Source of the DNA: Salinilacustrithrix flava
GTDB taxonomy: Bacteria; Actinomycetota; Acidimicrobiia; Acidimicrobiales; Salinilacustritrichaceae
Direction: 5' to 3'
NCBI GenBank assembly: GCA_024128875.1
Contig: JAMYFF010000002.1
Span: forward strand, 248,001 to 312,000
DNA length: 64,000 bases
Shown piece after piece: positions 34,442 through 42,241 of the stretch (its first letter is position 1; each line of letters begins with the position of its first letter). The position numbers were made by a program, and so were the translations under genes. A model generated the notes under the pieces. It had not been told where the DNA came from. It ran no database searches and saw nothing but the letters and a program-made list of their open reading frames with translations.

Positions 34442-35434
34442 TCAGCGCCGCCGGCTGCGCACCTGCTCGATGCGGGCCCGGACCGATCGGACGAGGTCGC
34501 CGAGCATGGTCGGCACCGTCTTCAAGAACGCCGGCTGGAGGACGCCGCCGACCCGCTCGTCGAAGATGCCGTGGGACCCGAAGTCCTCGTCGGCATCGAG
34601 CGGGTGGAAGAGGTCGTCGGGTCGGTCGTCGGCGATCTCGATGTCGGTCTTCTGGCTGTCGACACCGGTGCTGGCCAGGTAGTGGTCGCCCACGCCGGGC
34701 ATCCACTGCGAGAGCTTCACCAGCATCCAGTTCCAGGTGCCGAGGAGGCGCTGACGAGGTGCGTCGTCGATCGCGTCGGCGATGGCCGCCGCCGCGATCT
34801 CGGGCTGGTAGATCGGCGGCACCGGCTGCGGGTGGAACGCCAGCTTGGAGCGGCACCACCCGAACTGCGTGGTGTTCACGGCTGGGAGGTGGATCTCCGA
34901 GATCCGGATCTCACTTCCCTCGTCGATGAGCTCGGTGCGCAGCGAGTCGTGGAACCCCCGCACGCCGAACTTCGCACCGCAGTACGCGCTCTGCAGCGGG
35001 ATGCCTCGGTACGCCAGTGCAGACCCGACGCTGATGATGGCTCCCCGGTTGCGAGGACGCATCCGGCGCAGCGCCACCATCGTCCCCCAGACCTGGCCCA
35101 GGTACGTCACCCTCGTGGCCCGCTCGTACTCCTCGGGTGACACGTCCGACACCCGGCCGAACACGGTCGTCATCGCGTTGTTGATCCACACGTCGATGGG
35201 CCCGAGCTCCTCCTCCACCCGGGCGGCGGCGGCCTCGACCGCGTCGTGGTCCGCCACGTCGGCGAGCAGGGCGAGCCCCCGTCGACCGGCGGACTCCACC
35301 TCCGCCACGGCCGCGTCCACGCCGGCTCGACCTCGCGCCAGCACACCGACGTCGTAGCCGCGGCCGGCCAACTCGCGAACGGTGGCCCGTCCGACGCCGG
35401 CAGAGCCGCCGGTGACGACGGCGACCGGGCTCAT
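34442..35434 (-). CDS. SDR-family oxidoreductase
   Basis: The 330-residue protein is a short-chain dehydrogenase: TGGSAGVG (8-15) binds NAD(P), Asp/Asn-rich DVWINNA follows, the catalytic Ser lies in IISVGSA and the YxxxK pair is Y151/K155 in SAYCGAKFG. A C-terminal extension of about 90 residues exceeds the usual 250-residue SDR and ends in a basic segment. It is first in the operon SDR-glycosidase-VKOR-SPW, each joined by 3-bp gaps or ATGA overlaps. The ATG at 35434 has GGGAGG upstream and overlaps the stop of an 17-codon upstream frame. Confidence 0.87.
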   Translation of the reverse strand: MSPVAVVTGGSAGVGRATVRELAGRGYDVGVLARGRAGVDAAVAEVESAGRRGLALLADVADHDAVEAAAARVEEELGPIDVWINNAMTTVFGRVSDVSPEEYERATRVTYLGQVWGTMVALRRMRPRNRGAIISVGSALAYRGIPLQSAYCGAKFGVRGFHDSLRTELIDEGSEIRISEIHLPAVNTTQFGWCRSKLAFHPQPVPPIYQPEIAAAAIADAIDDAPRQRLLGTWNWMLVKLSQWMPGVGDHYLASTGVDSQKTDIEIADDRPDDLFHPLDADEDFGSHGIFDERVGGVLQPAFLKTVPTMLGDLVRSVRARIEQVRSRRR

Positions 35435-35484
35435 CGCGCACCTCCCGCGTGCAGGCGGCGGCGTGCAGGGTGGTGCTCGGTCAT
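35431..35484 (-). other. possible 17-codon upstream ORF ending in ATGA overlap with the SDR start
   Basis: ATG at 35484 opens MTEHHPARRRLHAGGAR, whose TGA shares ATGA with the SDR start codon. Translation of this peptide could couple into the operon. It may equally be chance in GC-rich DNA. Confidence 0.3.
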
Positions 35485-35582
35485 GGGGTCCGTCCGTGTC
35501 GCGGGCTGCGTCACCACTTGCTACCCGGCCACCGACGGCCTCATGCCTGGGGAGGGTGCCCGCGGGAGGACCCGGCGTGGCG

Positions 35583-35960
35583 TCAGGAACCCAACGGCGC
35601 GCAGTCGTGTCCACAACCGCCGGCGTCCTCCGGCCCGGCGGCCGGGCGGTGCAGCACGGCCTTGACCGGGGTCAGGCGCACGGTGCGCTCCTCCCCCTCC
35701 ACCACCTCGCCGGTGGCATCGAAGATCAGCGAGTAGCCGTCGGGTTCGTTCGGGGGCACGACGACGCTGACCTCGGTCCGCTCGGCCAGGTTGGCAGCCG
35801 TGTGCCGGCCGCACCCGGCGACGAAGGCACCGTCGGCCCAGGTGAGGTAGACGGCCACGAGGTGAGGCCCGCCGGTGTCACCGGCCGTGATCACGTAGGC
35901 GGGACGCTCGTGGGCGGCGAGCTCGTCACGCAGGGCTTCGAGGTCCACGGGGATCGACAT
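35583..35960 (-). CDS. pyridoxamine 5'-phosphate oxidase-fold (PPOX) family protein
   Basis: The 125-residue protein has the split-barrel flavin-binding fold of the PPOX class: ERPAYVITAGDTGGPHLVAV, ADGAFVAGCGRHTAANLAER and TEVSVVVPPNEPDGYSLIFD. The cofactor in such small actinobacterial members is FMN or F420. A C-terminal GGCGHDCAPL tail with two Cys and one His could bind a metal; it is not part of the core fold. The ATG at 35960 has TACCCT 6 nt upstream. It is divergent from the HNH gene, only 41 bp away. Confidence 0.8.
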   Translation of the reverse strand: MSIPVDLEALRDELAAHERPAYVITAGDTGGPHLVAVYLTWADGAFVAGCGRHTAANLAERTEVSVVVPPNEPDGYSLIFDATGEVVEGEERTVRLTPVKAVLHRPAAGPEDAGGCGHDCAPLGS

Positions 35961-35966
35961 GCCGCG

Positions 35967-35972
35967 AGGGTA
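35967..35972 (-). promoter_or_regulatory. -10 element of the PPOX gene, leaderless layout
   Basis: TACCCT on the minus strand ends 6 nt before the ATG at 35960. Confidence 0.55.
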
Positions 35973-35989
35973 CGGCGGCAGGTGGGGCG

Positions 35990-35995
35990 TACCGT
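35990..35995 (+). promoter_or_regulatory. -10 element of the HNH gene, leaderless layout
   Basis: TACCGT ends 6 nt before the ATG at 36002. It lies back to back with the minus-strand -10 at 35967-35972, 17 bp away. Confidence 0.55.
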
Positions 35996-36001
35996 CGCGA
36001 C

Positions 36002-36370
36002 ATGAGCCAGCTGGGATCGCGCCGCCGGTGGAAGGAGGCGCGGGCCACGTTCCGGGCCCGGTGGCGGGCCTGGCGCGTCGCCTCCCGCAACCGGGCGATG
36101 GCCCGGGAGTGCTTCTACTGCGGCGTCGCGTTCGCGCCGGAGGGTCCGGACCACCGCACCGTCGACCACCGCGTCCCGAAGAGCCAGGGGGGCACCGATT
36201 CGCTCCGCAACCTGGTGTTCGCCTGCTACGCGTGCAACCAGCGCAAGCGGGACCAGGACGAGGAGGCCTTCCTCACCTCGGAGTGGCTCCAGCGACGACG
36301 GGACGACGTCGAGACCCGGGCGGTGCCGGCAGCGCGCCGGCGGCGGCTGAACGGCGGTCGCAGCGGGTAG
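36002..36370 (+). CDS. HNH endonuclease
   Basis: The 122-residue protein has a very basic N-terminus (RRRWKEARATFRARWRAWRV) and an HNH core: zinc pair CFYC, the catalytic DHRVPKSQGG, the Asn in SLRNLVFACYACN and a second CxxC. Small HNH proteins of this type nick or cut DNA; the target is unknown. It ends 9 bp before the FAD-Rieske gene and probably shares its transcript. The start is set by the promoter at 35990. Confidence 0.88.
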   Translation: MSQLGSRRRWKEARATFRARWRAWRVASRNRAMARECFYCGVAFAPEGPDHRTVDHRVPKSQGGTDSLRNLVFACYACNQRKRDQDEEAFLTSEWLQRRRDDVETRAVPAARRRRLNGGRSG

Positions 36371-36379
36371 GGCGCGTCC

Positions 36380-37897
36380 ATGTCCGACCATCGCTCCGTC
36401 TGGTTGGCCACGGCCACCCACCCCGCCTTCGACTCCCTCAGCGCAGACCTCGACGTCGATGTCGCCGTCGTCGGTGCCGGCATCACCGGGCTCACCACCG
36501 CGCTGCTCCTGCAACGCAACGGCGCCCGGGTCGCGGTGATCGAAGCCGGGCGGGTCGGCGCCGGGACCACCGGGCACACCACCGGCAAGGTCAGCTCCCA
36601 GCACGGCCTCAAGTACCACCAGCTCATCCAGGACGTGGGTGAGGACAAGGCCCGCATCTACGCCGACGCGAACCAGCAGGCCATCGGGAAGATCCGCGAG
36701 CTCGCCGACGAGGTCGGCGCCGACTGCGACTTCGAGACCGCCCCGTCCTTCCTGTACACCACTGCGCCCGACGAGGTCGAGGACCTCCAGGCCGAGCACG
36801 ACGCCGCGGCGCGCCTCGGCCTGCCCGCGACGCTGACCACCGAGACCGACCTGCCCTTCCGCGTGCAGCAGGCGCTGCGGTTCGACGATCAGGCCCACTT
36901 CCACGCCGCTCGCTACACCGCCGCCTTGGCCCGCACCCTCGACGAGCGCGGCGTCCAGATCGTGGAGCAGACGCGGGCGATGGGCATCGAGGAGGGCAAG
37001 GAGCGGGTGACGGTCAAGACCGAGCACGGCGACGTGCGCGCCGACCACGTCGTGATCGCCACCCTGCTCCCGTTCCTCGATCGCGGCGGCTTCTTCGCCA
37101 AGGCTCGTCCCAAGCGCGCCTACGGCGTCGCGGCCGTCCTGCGCAGCGGGTTCCTCACCGGCATGCACATGACGGCCGGATCCCCGACTCGCTCCACGCG
37201 CCCGTGGACCGACGGCGACCGCCGCGGCATCATCGTCGTCGGCGAGGACCACGAGACCGGCAGCGAGGAGGCGACGCCCGCCCGCTACGGCGCCCTCGAG
37301 GAGTGGGCCCGCTCGCACTTCGACGTCGAGTCCTTCGAGTACCGCTGGTCCGCCCAGGACTTCATCCCAGCCGACGGCATGCCCTACATCGGACGATCGC
37401 CCCGCAGCACGCGCACCTTCGTGGCCACGGGCTTCCAGAAGTGGGGGCTCACCAACGGCACCGTCGCCGCCCAGATCCTCGCCGAGCTCCTCGACGGCCG
37501 GGACCACCCGTGGCTCGAGGCCTTCGACGCCACCCGCATCGGCGACCCGTCGACGCTGACCAACCTGGCGAAGGACAACCTCAAGGTCGGGGCGCACTTC
37601 GTCGGCGACCGCCTCGCCCGACTCCGTTCCCGCTCCATCGACCACCTCGCCCCCGGCGAGGGCGGCATCGTGAAGGCCGACGGCCACACGGTGGGGGCCT
37701 ACCGATCGGCCGACGGCACCGTCCACGCCGTGTCGGTCGACTGCACGCACCTGGGCTGCACCGTCAAGTGGAACAGCGCGGAGAGGAGCTGGGACTGCCC
37801 GTGCCACGGCTCGCGCTTCGACTGCGACGGCGCGGTGCTCGACGGCCCGGCCGTGCGCCCGCTCAGCCAGGTCGAGGTCGAGATCGACCAGGGGTAG
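36380..37897 (+). CDS. FAD-dependent oxidoreductase fused to a Rieske iron-sulfur domain
   Basis: The 505-residue protein starts with a DAO-type FAD domain (DVAVVGAGITGLTTALLLQR, then VIEAGRVGAGTTGHTTGKVS). After about residue 400 there is a Rieske domain with ligands C455-T-H457 in CTHLGC and C473-P-C-H476 in CPCHGS. This is the YhfW-like architecture seen in many soil bacteria; the electron acceptor and substrate are not known. The Rieske centre presumably passes electrons to or from the flavin. The ATG at 36380 is 9 bp after the HNH stop. Confidence 0.9.
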   Translation: MSDHRSVWLATATHPAFDSLSADLDVDVAVVGAGITGLTTALLLQRNGARVAVIEAGRVGAGTTGHTTGKVSSQHGLKYHQLIQDVGEDKARIYADANQQAIGKIRELADEVGADCDFETAPSFLYTTAPDEVEDLQAEHDAAARLGLPATLTTETDLPFRVQQALRFDDQAHFHAARYTAALARTLDERGVQIVEQTRAMGIEEGKERVTVKTEHGDVRADHVVIATLLPFLDRGGFFAKARPKRAYGVAAVLRSGFLTGMHMTAGSPTRSTRPWTDGDRRGIIVVGEDHETGSEEATPARYGALEEWARSHFDVESFEYRWSAQDFIPADGMPYIGRSPRSTRTFVATGFQKWGLTNGTVAAQILAELLDGRDHPWLEAFDATRIGDPSTLTNLAKDNLKVGAHFVGDRLARLRSRSIDHLAPGEGGIVKADGHTVGAYRSADGTVHAVSVDCTHLGCTVKWNSAERSWDCPCHGSRFDCDGAVLDGPAVRPLSQVEVEIDQG

Positions 37898-37903
37898 CGA
37901 CCC

Positions 37904-38887
37904 TCAGGCGTGGATGGCGTCGTCGTCGGGCGAGCGCCCCACGACCAGCCCGTGGCGCATGACCGTGACGGGCCCGTCGTCACTCACCGCGATGACCACG
38001 GCGTCGGGGTCGTCGTAGCTGTAGCGCAGCGCCGAGGTGTGCTTCGTCCCGCCGAGCGGGCGGACGTGCTCCTCCGCGTCGCGGCTCGGCACGAGGTGGA
38101 TGCCCATGCGGCGCAGCACACCGTCGGCATCGAACACGGTGGCGCCATCGGACTGGGCCAGGCCGTGGCGGAGCGGGGCCAGGTCGTAGGGCCGCTGGAT
38201 CCGCAGCTCCGGTGGCACCTGCAGCCGCTGCTGGTGGTTGGCGGACAGGTCCCCGGTGGGGTGCATGATGAGCAGCGCACCGATGTGGCGTGCGCCGAGG
38301 TCGTGGACGGCGAAGTCCAGCAGGTGGCCCAGCACCGTGCGCTGGCCCGCCGCCAGGCACCCGGGGATCTCCTCGATCCAGGACTCGAGCGGCGGCTCGT
38401 GGTGCCAGCCACCCATGTCCGAGCGCACGACGCCGAACGGTCCGACGACGCGGACGATGCCCGCCTCGTCGCGCTGGACCAGGCGGGCCCCGGAGGCCTC
38501 GGCCAGCACGACGAGGTCCCGCTCGGACCCGGCCGAGCGGTCGAAGACGACGAACTCGTCCAGGCCCTGGGGCACCCGCACGGCCCACGCCGAGAACCCA
38601 TCGGCGAAGCGGCGGATCTGGGCGTCCCGGTAGCCGGTGGTCTGACGCCTCGACACCTGCAGCTGGGTCGAGATGTGCCACTCGTCGGCATCCACGCTCG
38701 GGCCCACGATGGCGCCGTAGGTGGGCACCCGTTGCTCGTGGACGGGCGGCCGCAGTGCGTAGTCGAGCTCCTCGAGCAGCGGGTCGCCGACGCCTCCCGG
38801 TGCGAGGAAGCCGACCCCCTCGTCGGCCAGCTCCTCGGCGAGCCGGCGCATGCGGGAGGTGGTGGTGACGGCTCGCTGGGCTTCCAC
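37904..38887 (-). CDS. diadenylate cyclase-like (DisA_N/DAC-fold) protein with unusual motif
   Basis: The 327-residue protein has an N-terminal region of about 185 residues with no recognised domain and a C-terminal DAC-like domain. The DGA metal/nucleotide motif is at 247-249 (SDGATVFDADG), and the segment matching the GTRHRAALRYS block reads GTKHTSALRYS, followed by DPDAVVIAVSDDGPVTV. So the RHR motif that holds the ATP phosphates is KHT (282-284). Active DACs make the second messenger c-di-AMP. With an N-terminal sensor and C-terminal DAC it resembles signal-controlled cyclases; the altered motif makes activity uncertain. The GTG at 38887 has TAGCGT 6 nt upstream. Confidence 0.7.
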   Translation of the reverse strand: MEAQRAVTTTSRMRRLAEELADEGVGFLAPGGVGDPLLEELDYALRPPVHEQRVPTYGAIVGPSVDADEWHISTQLQVSRRQTTGYRDAQIRRFADGFSAWAVRVPQGLDEFVVFDRSAGSERDLVVLAEASGARLVQRDEAGIVRVVGPFGVVRSDMGGWHHEPPLESWIEEIPGCLAAGQRTVLGHLLDFAVHDLGARHIGALLIMHPTGDLSANHQQRLQVPPELRIQRPYDLAPLRHGLAQSDGATVFDADGVLRRMGIHLVPSRDAEEHVRPLGGTKHTSALRYSYDDPDAVVIAVSDDGPVTVMRHGLVVGRSPDDDAIHA

Positions 38888-38893
38888 GTCGCC

Positions 38894-38899
38894 ACGCTA
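38894..38899 (-). promoter_or_regulatory. -10 element of the DAC-like gene, leaderless layout
   Basis: TAGCGT on the minus strand ends 6 nt before the GTG at 38887. Confidence 0.55.
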
Positions 38900-38925
38900 C
38901 GGGGGGTCGAGCGCGATCGGGCAGG

Positions 38926-38931
38926 TACCGT
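38926..38931 (+). promoter_or_regulatory. -10 element of the methyltransferase gene
   Basis: TACCGT lies 27 nt before the ATG at 38959; the short leader carries GGGAG as ribosome-binding site. Contrast with the leaderless neighbour on the other strand. Confidence 0.45.
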
Positions 38932-38958
38932 CGACCGACCACCGACCCGGGAGCGGAC

Positions 38959-40218
38959 ATGGAGCAAGCCGGCACGCACGCAGCACCCCTCGCCGCCGTC
39001 CCCGACCCCGAGGGCAAGCGGGTGGCGGTGCGCGTCACCCCTGACGCCCTCCGCCACATCCGCGGCGGGCACCCGTGGGTGTTCGACCGCTCCATCACCT
39101 CCGCCGGCCACGACGCGCCGCCCGGCGCGCTCGCCGTTGTCTTCGACGACCGCCGTCGCTTCGCGGCCATCGGCCTGTGGGACCCGACGTCGCCCCTCCG
39201 CATCCGGATCCTCCATGCCGGCGATCCCGAGACCGTCGACGAGGGGTTCTGGGGATCCCGCCTCGCGCAGGCCGAGGAGCGTCGGCGCCCGCTGGTCGAG
39301 GACGGCTCCACCACCGGCTACCGCTGGGTGAACGGGGAGAGCGACGGGCTGCCCGGCCTCATCGTGGATCGCTACGGGACGACCGCAGTGGTGAAGGTGT
39401 ACAGCGCGGCCTGGCTCCCCCACCTTCCCACCCTGGTGCCCTTGGTGGCCGACGGGCTCGAGCGCGTGGTGCTTCGCCTCTCCCGCGCCGTCGCCGACGG
39501 TCCCACCCACGGCCTCGTCGACGGCCAGGTCCTCGTCGGCACCGCGCCGGACGGTCCGGTCGAGTTCCTCGAGCACGGCCTGGCCTTCGGAGCCGACGTC
39601 GTCCACGGCCAGAAGACCGGCCACTTCCTCGACCAGCGGGACAACCGCGCCCTCGTCGGCTCGCTCGCCGCGGGCATGGACGTGCTCGACGTCTTCGCCT
39701 GCACGGGCGGCTTCAGCGTGCACGCCGCGGCGGGTGGCGCCCGCTCGGTGCACACGGTTGACCTGAGCGAGCCGGCCATCGACACCTCGGTGGCCAACAT
39801 GGCCCGCAACCACCACCTGGCGAACGTGGCCGCGTGCGACCACACCACCGAGGTCGGCGACGCCTTCCGGGTCCTCGAGCGCCACGCCGCCGCCGACCGG
39901 CGCTGGGACGTCGTCGTGATCGACCCGCCGTCGTTCGCCCCACGCCAGGATGCGGTGGGTCGGGCGCTGAAGGCCTACGCCCGCCTGACCACCCTCGGCC
40001 TGGCGGTCACCCGCCGGGGCGGCCTGCTCGTGCAGTCGTCGTGCTCGAGCCGCATCGACGCCGACACGTTCCATCGCCAGCTGCGCGACGTCGCCCGCCG
40101 CCAGGGCCACGGCCTGGAGGAGGTGGCCCGCACGACGCATCCGATCGACCACCCCGTCACGTTCCCCGAGGCCTGGTACCTGAAGACCGCGTTCGTGCGG
40201 GTCGACCCCCGGCCCTGA
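38959..40218 (+). CDS. class I SAM-dependent rRNA methyltransferase, RlmI-like
   Basis: The 419-residue protein has the RlmI/RlmK layout: an N-terminal PUA-like domain (DALRHIRGGHPWVFDRSITS), a middle domain with GLPGLIVDRYG and KTGHFLDQRDNR, then a Rossmann methyltransferase with VLDVFACTGGFSVHAA (SAM site), VIDPPSF (catalytic DPP) and a final TFPEAWYLKTAFVRV. In E. coli RlmI makes m5C1962 of 23S rRNA. The order of domains and the DPPSF motif support this, although the position modified here is not known. The ATG follows GGGAGCGGAC. Confidence 0.9.
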   Translation: MEQAGTHAAPLAAVPDPEGKRVAVRVTPDALRHIRGGHPWVFDRSITSAGHDAPPGALAVVFDDRRRFAAIGLWDPTSPLRIRILHAGDPETVDEGFWGSRLAQAEERRRPLVEDGSTTGYRWVNGESDGLPGLIVDRYGTTAVVKVYSAAWLPHLPTLVPLVADGLERVVLRLSRAVADGPTHGLVDGQVLVGTAPDGPVEFLEHGLAFGADVVHGQKTGHFLDQRDNRALVGSLAAGMDVLDVFACTGGFSVHAAAGGARSVHTVDLSEPAIDTSVANMARNHHLANVAACDHTTEVGDAFRVLERHAAADRRWDVVVIDPPSFAPRQDAVGRALKAYARLTTLGLAVTRRGGLLVQSSCSSRIDADTFHRQLRDVARRQGHGLEEVARTTHPIDHPVTFPEAWYLKTAFVRVDPRP

Positions 40219-40220
40219 TC

Positions 40221-40248
40221 GAGCGCGACACCCGCACTGCCAGAACTC
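40221..40248 (-). repeat. CTGGCAG dispersed repeat, copy C
   Basis: On the minus strand GAGTTCTGGCAGT, 3 nt and GGTGTCGCGC; it matches copy A at 20789 in 18 of 21 core positions. It lies between two convergent genes, right after the methyltransferase stop. Confidence 0.6.
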
Positions 40249-41128
40249 AGCGGTCGGTGGCCGAGACGTGCATGTGGTCCTTCAGGGAGCGCCAGTGGCC
40301 GCCCCAACCCCAGCCAGCGCCGGTGAAGCCGGCGACGTCGTCGACGGTGAGCATGCCGGGCCGCGCCTCGGTGCGATCGACGTAGGCGGTGGCCAGCTCG
40401 GGGAGCACCAGGTCGCCCTTGACGTAGGGGTTGTGGAACGGGTTGATGTCCACGGCCCGGCCCTGGGCGTGCTCGGACCAGCTGCTGGAGCCCCGGGTGG
40501 GGCGGCAGACGAACGCAGTGGTGTTGTTGCCGTCGCCGGTGGGCGGGGTGTCGAGCTCCCACGGCTCGACGATGCGCATCTCCTCGATCGGGAACCGCCG
40601 CTCGTGCAGGTGGGCGAACCCGGCCACGACGGCCTCGACCGCGTCGGCGCGCAGCAGCAGCTCGCCCGTGTGGATCTCGCCGTCGAAGCCCCAGAACGTC
40701 ACGAGCACCCAGCGCAGCTCCTCGCGCGGCACCGGGCACTCGGGCCGCCACGTCGACCGGGCCAGCACGTCGTCGGGGACCTCGGACACCTCGGCCTGGA
40801 ACGCCTGCGTGGGCGGCGGCGGGAGGTGGTCGGGCGTCTCGAGCCGGCGGTCGACCAGCTCGGGTGGGGTCGGCTGGGCCGGCACCAGGCCGTCGGGTCC
40901 GGGCTGCAGCACGCGGGTGCCGAGCCAGTCGGGCCGGGGCGCGGCGGCGGGGACCGGCTCGGTGGTGGTCGTCAGCGGCGTGGTCGTCACCGTGGTGGGT
41001 GCGAGCTCGTCATCGACGATCGTGGTGTCCGGGGCGGTGCGCTCGACCGCGACGTCGTCGTCACCGCCGCACGCCACGGCCACGACGAGCAGCGCCGCCG
41101 CCGTCGCTGCCCAGATCGGTCGTCGCAC
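40247..41128 (-). CDS. M15-family D-alanyl-D-alanine carboxypeptidase-like lipoprotein
   Basis: The 293-residue protein begins with a lipoprotein signal (lipobox VAVAC, lipidated C20), then a Thr/Pro-rich spacer, and ends with a peptidase M15 domain whose zinc ligands are in HAQGRAVDINP and HMHVS. Enzymes of this family trim the D-Ala-D-Ala ends of peptidoglycan stems. The GTG at 41128 is preceded by TACGGT at 7 nt. It is downstream of the cell-wall operon with the second PBP, on the same strand. Confidence 0.88.
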   Translation of the reverse strand: MRRPIWAATAAALLVVAVACGGDDDVAVERTAPDTTIVDDELAPTTVTTTPLTTTTEPVPAAAPRPDWLGTRVLQPGPDGLVPAQPTPPELVDRRLETPDHLPPPPTQAFQAEVSEVPDDVLARSTWRPECPVPREELRWVLVTFWGFDGEIHTGELLLRADAVEAVVAGFAHLHERRFPIEEMRIVEPWELDTPPTGDGNNTTAFVCRPTRGSSSWSEHAQGRAVDINPFHNPYVKGDLVLPELATAYVDRTEARPGMLTVDDVAGFTGAGWGWGGHWRSLKDHMHVSATDR

Positions 41129-41135
41129 CCGTTCG

Positions 41136-41141
41136 ACCGTA
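41136..41141 (-). promoter_or_regulatory. -10 element of the M15 peptidase gene, leaderless layout
   Basis: TACGGT on the minus strand ends 7 nt before the GTG at 41128. Confidence 0.5.
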
Positions 41142-41149
41142 CCGACGCC

Positions 41150-41734
41150 TCAGGCGGGTGCCACGTCGGTGAGGTGCGCCACGTCGTTGAACCCGTGCAG
41201 CGACGGGCCCCGATCGCCCACCGCGATGCGGGTCACCGACGCCGGAGCCACGAACATCCGCCAGGAGACCTCGTCGCCGACGCCCATGGCCCACGCGGCG
41301 GCCGCCTTGATCGGCGAGACGTGGGTGACGACCACCACGTGGCCGTCCCGGGCCGCCGGGGCCAGGTCCTCGCAGGCGGCGCGGACCCGCTCGCCGAGGG
41401 ACCGCAGGCTCTCACCGCCGGGCGGGGCGAACGCCACGTCGCTCCGCCACCGTCGCCACAGGTCGGCGTCGACGTCGCGCATCGGCGTGCCGTCGAGGTC
41501 GCCGTAGTCGAGCTCGATCCACCGATCGTCGACCTCCACGGACCCACCCCACGCCTCGGCGGTCGCCCGGGTCCGCGCCAGCGGGCTGCACACGACGCGG
41601 TCGACCGGGCCGATGCTGCGGGCGACCGCGGCCGCCTGCGCCCGGCCGAGCGGGTCGAGCTCGGCGTCGATGCGGCCGAGCAGGAGGCCGGACCGGTTCG
41701 CCTCGGTGCGCCCGTGGCGGACGAGCGTCAGCAC
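41150..41734 (-). CDS. histidine phosphatase (phosphoglycerate-mutase-like)
   Basis: The 194-residue protein carries the catalytic LVRHGRTEANR motif at its N-terminus, an Arg in SPLARTRATA, the second catalytic Glu in ELDYGDLDG and the second His in VVTHVSPIK. Similar proteins in Actinobacteria are fused or adjacent to RNase H and to zinc-ribbon coiled-coil genes, and act on adenosylcobalamin or sugar phosphates; the substrate here is unknown. Its GTG overlaps the upstream membrane-protein stop by 7 bp, so it belongs to the PBP operon. Confidence 0.88.
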   Translation of the reverse strand: MLTLVRHGRTEANRSGLLLGRIDAELDPLGRAQAAAVARSIGPVDRVVCSPLARTRATAEAWGGSVEVDDRWIELDYGDLDGTPMRDVDADLWRRWRSDVAFAPPGGESLRSLGERVRAACEDLAPAARDGHVVVVTHVSPIKAAAAWAMGVGDEVSWRMFVAPASVTRIAVGDRGPSLHGFNDVAHLTDVAPA

Positions 41735-42228
41735 GTGCCCTGCACCGGGGAGGTGCCGGCCCGGGGCAGGCGGCCGGTGCGGCGGAACTCGTCCCGTGCC
41801 GCCCGGTCGTCGAGGCCGACCCGTCGGACCCACCACAGGCCGAGCCCGATGCCGGCCAGCTCGAGCAGCACCGACAGGGCGCCGCGGGCCAGCTCGGGCG
41901 GCTGGGCATCGGAGAGGCCGATGCCGGTCAGCGGCCACCAGAAGGCGTCGGTGTCGGCCCAGCTTCCGCTGAAGACGAGGTGGGCGAGGAGGCCGATGGG
42001 GATCCCGAGGAGGCGACGGCGCAGCAGGCGCCGACCCTGGGTGGCCGCCATCACCAGCGCGAGCACCGCCACCGCGGTCACGAGGGAGTGCAGCGGGCCG
42101 GGTCGCCCGAGGACGACCTCGCCCACGGGGAGGACGGCCCCGACCATCACGAAGCGGTAGTCGAGGGCCGGGCTGTCGAACACCGCCCACACGCCGGCGA
42201 GCGCGGTGGCCACGTACCAGATGAGCAC
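41728..42228 (-). CDS. membrane-bound metal-dependent hydrolase-like protein
   Basis: The 166-residue protein has several hydrophobic helices with conserved pieces typical of YdjM/DUF457-like proteins: GPLHSLVTAVAVLALVMA and GIPIGLLAHLVFSGSWADTD with FWWPLTG. Metal binding by the His residues is likely; the reaction is unknown. The frame begins at GTG 42228, 13 bp after the upstream stop. A C-terminal extension (RRVGLDDRAARDEFRRTGRL) is hydrophilic. Confidence 0.65.
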   Translation of the reverse strand: MLIWYVATALAGVWAVFDSPALDYRFVMVGAVLPVGEVVLGRPGPLHSLVTAVAVLALVMAATQGRRLLRRRLLGIPIGLLAHLVFSGSWADTDAFWWPLTGIGLSDAQPPELARGALSVLLELAGIGLGLWWVRRVGLDDRAARDEFRRTGRLPRAGTSPVQGTC

Positions 42229-42241
42229 CGGGTGGTCCGGC

